A stretch of 64,000 nucleotides of DNA, taken from positions 59,609 through 123,608 of the forward strand of contig JAGVSM010004291.1 of NCBI GenBank assembly GCA_022494885.1, read 5' to 3'. How positions within the stretch are numbered: the first letter of the stretch is position 1; every line of letters begins with the position of its first letter. Origin of the DNA: Micrasema longulum (lineage: Eukaryota; Arthropoda; Insecta; Trichoptera; Brachycentridae). Below are positions 58,743-64,000 of the stretch, piece by piece. The position numbers and the translations under genes were made by a program. The notes under the pieces are model-generated. The model saw only the letters and a list, made by a program, of their open reading frames with translations, was not told the origin of the DNA and made no database searches.

Positions 58743-59463
58743 ATCTACTAATTACTAATTACACTCACCAACAAACTAAAGTATTTAAACTAACCACAGT
58801 AGTTACAGTAGCACAACAAACAATTAAAACAACGTTCTGCAGCTAACTCTAACATGCACTACATATACAAAAATTTTGAGATGTAAAATAACTTATACAT
58901 TTCTCGGTGTAACTAACCACTCTCGGTATAAACTTGGATATTTTTGAGTAGTTTCAGCCATTATGAAGTAATTAATTTCAAAAAATGACTTCTCGGAATT
59001 AGTTTTTCGTAGGGCTGACACCCATATGGTTTAGTAAAATTTCTAGTCCTTTATAAACCTACATAGTATAATTATGATAGCAAATAATTTATTTTTTATC
59101 AAATATTTTTGTAGTTTGATTCATGGGGGTTTTAATTTGTTTTCATAAATTTATCACATGGAAAAAATAACAGCTTTTTTAAATTGCAATTCCCCGACGG
59201 ACGGTATGAATTTTTATCACTGTTTTTTTTATACAAAAAAAGTTTTTAACATTAAACAGAAAAATACATAATCGTTTTAAGCCATAAATAACAGATTTCA
59301 AAAAGATAACGTTTAAAAACTCTACTTAATCTACGTGTAGAAAACAGAGTTAAAGGGACACTTTTAAATCCTTCCTATTTTGGAATTTTTCCACGTTATT
59401 TACTTTTAAGCCTTTATTATTTACAACATTTTAAATTTGTCTAAATATTTTTATGTAAAATAC

Positions 59464-60395
59464 TGGATTTCACCCCCTTGGGAGTTATCAACAAAGAGCA
59501 ACAGAGATGGAAAACATTTTAAGGAAGGAAATATGGAAGTTCACATCCTTATTCAATAAAATAAATAGATGGAATCATCAAATAAATATGGATGTTTAAA
59601 TATTGGCAAAGTGGTGAATGTTACACAGTGTGTGAAGTGGCTACTTAAACCAGCCAATGACATGTCTTAAGCCCTGTAAATGCCTAGCCTTCTATTTTAC
59701 CTTCTCTAAAATGTTCTTCATCTCTGTTGTAATATGTTAATATATGTATGTGAAAAATATACGCAATGACGGGTCATAAGTTCTATAAATGCCTAGACTT
59801 CCATATTTCCTTCTCTAAAATGTTCTGTTGTTATTTGTTAACATTTTTAAAATTTTAACTCTAGTTTCGGCAAAACGCTCTACCTGCCTTCTTCGGGGTA
59901 TATTACAAACTAACATAATCAGGTCACAAGCCCAGTAGATGCCTAGACTTCTAAAATTTTCTTCGTCTCTGTTGTAATATGTCAATGTAAACAGCTCCCC
60001 AGGGAGTTGAATCCAGTCCTTGTCTACAAAAATTTGGACAAACTAAAAATTTTGGTGGTAAATCCACCTGGTCCATGAAGAAGTATAGAAATTTAAAAAA
60101 AAAAAAATTATTCAGGCGTTGCCTAGTACGTAGGTGAAAAAATTCAATTAGATGAATCTCACCCGCATAATTAAAGGTTTTGGCTCTTTAACTTCACAAA
60201 CATCAACAGATGAAAGAATCGAAGGAATATAGATGTTCAATTATGGGCAGAATGGTGAAGTGGCCACTTAAACCAGCCAATGACAGGTCAGAAGCCCCGT
60301 AGATGCCTGGACTTCTATATTACCTTCTCTTAAATGTCCTTCATCTCTGTTGTAATATTTTAATATATGTATGTAAAAAATGTACGCAGTGAGGT
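59464..60395. repeat. Foldback family cluster
   Basis: A collapsed forward/reversed copy 59464-59750 (CTGGATTTCACCCCCTTGGG, AAACCAGCCAATGACATGTC). Partial reversed pieces at 59773-59845 and 59920-59990. A full reversed unit with both termini at 59990-60360 (CAGCTCCCCAGGGAGTTGAA, TTCAGGCGTTGCCTAGTACG, GATGAATCTCACCCGCATAA). Two pieces are followed by the same flank, ATATATGTATGT then aaaaatatacgcaatga or its variant, at 59741 and 60361. Confidence 0.85.
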
Positions 60396-60949
60396 TGAGC
60401 GAATGTGGCTAGGGAGAGGGAATATATCGAGGCTTTACTTACAAAATGCATTAAGTCATTAAAATAAGTTCCGAGATAATCGCATTAAAGGCTTTTTTAT
60501 TCTTTCAACGCATTTTTTCACTCACAATTTTCTTTTATTTTAAAGCTTCAAATAGTTATCATTATTCTATCTAGGCATAGCATAAGTTTTTTGATCAACC
60601 TCTTGCACCTTTATTTGAAATATAAAAAGACTGTTAATTTATCAACTTATACTTATATCATCAACTTTAGTTTTAAAAGTACTTAAAAGTTTTTAAGTCA
60701 TAACAAAGTATTTTCAAATGCCAGATTTATCTAATTTATCAGTTTTTTGTTTTGTATTTTTTTGTTTATTTCCTATAATGTAAAAATGAAAACTCTATTA
60801 AAATTTAATTTCTAAAATTATTCACTCATAAAAATTTTCTCCATCGTTTATCAATATTTAAATATGTGTTGTTTGAACATAGTGGTTGCGCATTATATGG
60901 GTATGCATTTGTCGATTATTGTTACACTTCAATATCCTTTACCTACAAC

Positions 60950-61135
60950 AACTGTTCACTTCCCACTTCCAGTATCCCTTGATAACCCGCCACAGCAAGA
61001 CCTCGTGTTGTATATTTTTTCGCCAAACGTGTGCCGCCATTTGTTTCCACCAACCACCAGTGTTCAGCTCCAGGTCGGGGGCCTATCCTAGCGTCAATCG
61101 ACCAGTCAGACCGCTATTCCATCAAGAACGAACCA
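60950..61135 (+). other. GC-richer patch, possible exon or TE remnant
   Basis: Bounded by CACTTCCAG (to 60973) and CCAG|GTTAGT (donor at 61134). Two overlapping frames are open, one reading HQPPVFSSRSGAYPSVNRPV. It is not recognised. It does not fit the receptor (TM4 joins ECL2 without it, and inserting it would break the topology). It may be part of an intron-hosted transcript. Confidence 0.25.
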
Positions 61136-61260
61136 GGTTAGTGGCTTCCATTCCTGATCCATTTCATTTGTTGGAGTTGTGACTGATTGACATTGCATAC
61201 CGCATATCAAAGATATTCACCATATATATTAAAATTTCAAAAATACAGTCCACTATATCG

Positions 61261-61330
61261 TAGAAGCCCTGGGGCTTCGCCCGCGCTATTTTTCGCCCCG
61301 CACCCGCGTGGGAATTCGTTTTCCCGCCAC
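61261..61330. repeat. GC-rich remnant with CTTCGCCCGCG
   Basis: GCCCTGGGGCTTCGCCCGCG then gccccgcacccgcgtggg. It stands alone in AT-rich text and looks like a mobile-element fragment. Confidence 0.3.
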
Positions 61331-62007
61331 ATGGTAATTTACTTCAAATAATATATTATGTTTTTTTATTTGAAATAGTATTCATTACATTTAGATTTTG
61401 ACCATTATTAATAGCAATAGTTTAAATTTTATTAAGTTCAATTAGAAAATTTGATTTTGGCATCCGAATATTTAATAGACGATGGATCGTGGAATGGAGT
61501 GGCGAGTGTTCATGTAAGGTTGGATGATTGGAGGAATTATAAACATGGATTTTTGGTATATTATTTGAATTCAATTATGCCATTAATTAACGTTAAATTT
61601 AGATCTAAAAAAAATACAATAATTTTCTTCTACTTTTACAGTAAATTGTACTTAAGGATGAAAATAATTAAGGAAGTTAAGAAATAGCTGAAGTTGACGA
61701 TCACGACCTGTAAATAGTATGCACAAAACATTGAGTAAAATGTACCCATTCACTAAGCGGAACATTTAATTTAATTCTGGATAGTTAAATTAAATTTTAT
61801 AAAATTAAATTTAAACCATCCCTTTTCTTGTTTGTATTTATAATTAAAATAATACAAAAGTTTTAATTCATGCCTTTACAACTGGAGTATTATTCTATTG
61901 AAAACGCTATCAAATTAAACTTAAGTAGGTACCGCTTTTGATGGCAATGTCCTTTGTTTTTGCATTTCGATTTTTAAAAGACGTTGAACTTAATTTAAAA
62001 AAGCAAT

Positions 62008-62130
62008 GTTTTGAGTTCATCCAAATTTTTTTGGACAAGGACAGGAATAAACTTAACTTCATTAGGGTCAACAGATGGAAGAATAAACCGCACAATTTTG
62101 GATGTTCAAACATAGGCAGAATATATCGCA
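62008..62130. repeat. Foldback family fragment
   Basis: Forward terminus (gttttgagttcatccaaat, TTGGACAAGGACAGGAATAA) then reversed piece (GTCAACAGATGGAAGAATAA, GATGTTCAAACATAGGCAGA). Confidence 0.65.
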
Positions 62131-63149
62131 GCCATTCTGGCAAAAGTCACTAACCGAAAAAACATCATTTTAAGAAATCGCAATTTGAAAGTTTGGAGAC
62201 TAAGGAAAAATGTGATTTTTGTGTTTTGAAGGTCAAATTTACATAGCATAATTTATTCGTGTCTTTTTAGTAAATTCCATTTCTTACTTTTCCTTTTCAT
62301 GCATTTAAAAATATCTGTTGTTTTTTAATGAGGCAAGGTTGCTTAAATTTGGTCAAGTGACTTTTACTTGTTTATTATCTGGACAATTCAAGCTACAAGA
62401 GTTAGTGAAAGGAAGGAAATATTAGAAATAATTATTATGATGCTGCGGTTACAAATTATTTTTTTATCTTTAGAAATATTTCGTATCGTTCAATATCTAT
62501 AAACCTGTTGTATTTGTTTCTTTCTGTACTTGAAAAAAAAATCTACATCTAAAATAAAATATCTATTTAGAAATAAATTCTGTATATTTATAAATAAATA
62601 CAAAAAATTTATTTAAATATTTTGCTCCTCTTAATATAATATATCGTCTTAATGAATTCTTTCAATATGGTGTTTGTGTACCTGTTTTTGTCAATGTAAA
62701 ATGAAATTTTAAGCCTCGTGGTGGTTAAAAATAAAAATAAATGGTAAATGTAAAATATGTGTCAACGTTTTCATACTACTTAAAAAGGATTTCATATACA
62801 ATGCCCTTCTATATATGCTCTTCAGTCTGCTAAGTTGGGTAACAAAGGCTTAAGAATGCCTCTATCATTCTTAAGCTGTTAAACAATATTCAGTACTCTT
62901 TCAAATGCAAGATTAAAGTCTCAAAATGTCTTTTTTTGATGCTTTGAATTTTTTAACGACTCTCTCGAGAAAACAACGCTATTGGCAAATATCTTCAAGT
63001 AAATTTAATATTTCAACCGAGTGAAAATACATCAATTATCCTTCCACGTAGCTGAAATGCCAGTGTACAAATTTGTCACTGTACATATTGAGAATATGGA
63101 TCAATTAAACAAAATGGATGCCAACAAATTTAACGATCTTTTTCAAACG

Positions 63150-63235
63150 AGCAAACTATCCATCGAGCCGTTTTCTCATAAGCAGAGAGGATAGAACGCC
63201 ATATCACTCTGTCATCTCCTACAGATATCTAAGAT
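63150..63235 (-). pseudogene. RTE LINE 3-prime tail fragment
   Basis: CGAGCCGTTTTCTCATAAGC, agagaggatagaacgccata, tcactctgtcatctcctaca: the same end as in 54878-54950. Confidence 0.55.
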
Positions 63236-63419
63236 TACCAATAAGAAGAACGTGTATTACTACAAAATACACGTTTGACGGTATTTCTATTTTATCTCTA
63301 TTGGAGTTGTGGTACTCAGTAGTTACCGTACGTACAGTAACAAAAAAAAACAATAACTAAAAAGTGAAGAAAAATTCTAATATAATTCATTCATCAATTA
63401 ATATTATTTTTTATTCCAG

Positions 63420-63497
63420 GTACAGAGGAAGGGTAAAAACTGCTTGCATTCTGATTTGGCCCGATGGAAAACCCGACGTTTCATATATGGATTTTAT
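63420..63497 (+). CDS. Exon B of the tachykinin/natalisin-type GPCR (ECL2)
   Basis: Internal coding exon of 78 bp. The acceptor TTTTTTATTCCAG ends at 63419; the donor AT|GTGAGT is at 63497/63498. Its first base G completes the AA left by exon A to give Lys. The frame then reads YRGRVKTACILIWPDGKPDV followed by SYMDF and two spare bases AT. It encodes extracellular loop 2: the Cys of TAC is the conserved disulfide partner of the TM3 cysteine, and WPDG is typical of invertebrate tachykinin-type receptors (vertebrate NK receptors have WPE at the same place). The next exon, outside the window, should begin TM5. Composition is coding-like against AT-rich flanks, and no frame disruption is seen. 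Confidence 0.87.
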
Positions 63498-63796
63498 GTG
63501 AGTATTATATTTTGTAAAATTACATTAACGTTCAACTAAACTTACTTTATGAAACGTTGTGGAAGCTGGAACTTTTCACTGTATTTTCAAGACGTACTCG
63601 GCTGAGATATTTCCTACAATAGTTTATTCCCAATTTATCAACCTGTCAAGAGCTTTGTGCTATCGTGTTATTGTGTCTTAAGTTACTTGCTTTCTCATAC
63701 ATTTGCAAAACGTTCATATCTTCTGTTGTTCACTTTCCTAAAATTCTCTAACGCCCACATAACTAACACTTAATATAATTATTATTTTACCAAAAT
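63498..63796 (+). other. Downstream intron start
   Basis: GTGAGT donor followed by AT-rich text without other signals, up to the minisatellite. Confidence 0.7.
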
Positions 63797-64000
63797 TATC
63801 ACTGTCATCATCATCATTTTCACCATCATTATCATCATTATCACCGTCGTCATCATCACCATCATCATTACCACTATCGTCATGATTATTACTATCATCA
63901 TCATCATTTTCACCATCATCATCATCATTATCACCGTCGTCATCATCACCATCATCATAACAACTATCGTCATGATTATTACTATCATCATCATCATTTT
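63797..64000. repeat. ATC/ATT minisatellite, 90-bp higher-order period
   Basis: Built from TCA/TCATT triplets with interspersed variants. The phrase TCATCATTTT occurs at 63811, 63901 and 63991, exactly 90 bp apart, and the intervening variants (accgtcgtcatcatcac, ctatcgtcatgattattact) repeat at the same spacing. It runs off the window end. The minus-strand open frame is a by-product of the triplet periodicity. Confidence 0.92.

Larger units (their letters stand above)
58743..63149. other. Distal intron
   Basis: 58743-59463, 60396-60949, 61331-62007 and 62131-63149 contain no recognised gene. The open frame 61451-61687 (VRLDDWRNYKHGFLVYYL) has an unremarkable AT-rich context and no recognised domain. 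Poly-T and AT stretches dominate. Confidence 0.4.
6224..63419 (+). other. 57.2-kb intron between receptor exons A and B
   Basis: Bounded by the GTAAGT donor at 6224 and the TTTTTTATTCCAG acceptor ending at 63419. Phase agrees on both sides: two bases before, one after. No other credible coding exon of the receptor was seen between, and the protein text joins smoothly from TM4 into extracellular loop 2. Nearly all recognisable content is transposable elements, itemised separately. Confidence 0.8.

Noticed and set aside
63782..63997. Met/Ile-rich 71-codon minus-strand frame
   Set aside because: A by-product of triplet periodicity in a minisatellite.

Overview
The window is arthropod, most likely insect, nuclear DNA. 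It is strongly AT-rich, has canonical GT-AG splice sites, and carries insect-type mobile elements: a DD34D mariner, RTE- and jockey/CR1-like non-LTR retrotransposons, hAT debris and tRNA-derived SINEs. The insect order cannot be fixed from the sequence.

Almost the whole window belongs to one plus-strand gene encoding a class A peptide GPCR of the tachykinin/natalisin (neurokinin-like) receptor group. Two internal exons are visible. Exon A (6089-6223, 135 bp) carries the end of the DRY motif, intracellular loop 2 and TM4. Exon B (63420-63497, 78 bp) carries extracellular loop 2 with its conserved cysteine and a WPDG motif. They join in phase: AA at the end of A plus G at the start of B gives a Lys codon. 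This makes 6224-63419 a single 57.2-kb intron. Positions 1-6088 are upstream intron (the arginine codon of DRY is split by it) and 63498-64000 is downstream intron. The open frame of 77 codons that runs through exon A from 6038 is not the coding frame.

The giant intron is a graveyard of transposable elements. Its most prominent and least familiar component is a foldback (long inverted-repeat) family, about 19 copies from 1.5 kb to 62 kb. Copies combine forward and reversed pieces of a roughly 400-bp unit, and one lies only about 25 bp upstream of the exon A acceptor. Other layers are: four tRNA-like SINE families (S1-S4, one with an extra 5-prime module); several non-LTR reverse transcriptase remnants, mostly on the minus strand; a mariner relic with an internal deletion; a hAT dimerisation-domain remnant; and at least six further terminal-inverted-repeat elements. 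Several insertions are nested. The clearest is a 422-bp element at 6992-7413 flanked by a 5-bp AATTG duplication.

A few patches are CpG- or GC-rich against the AT-rich background (10140-10420, 11870-12530, 35085-35185, 60950-61135). They hold promoter-like or exon-like signals and have no explanation yet. The window ends in a trinucleotide minisatellite with a 90-bp higher-order period. No rRNA gene, bona fide tRNA gene, CRISPR array or intact transposase was found.
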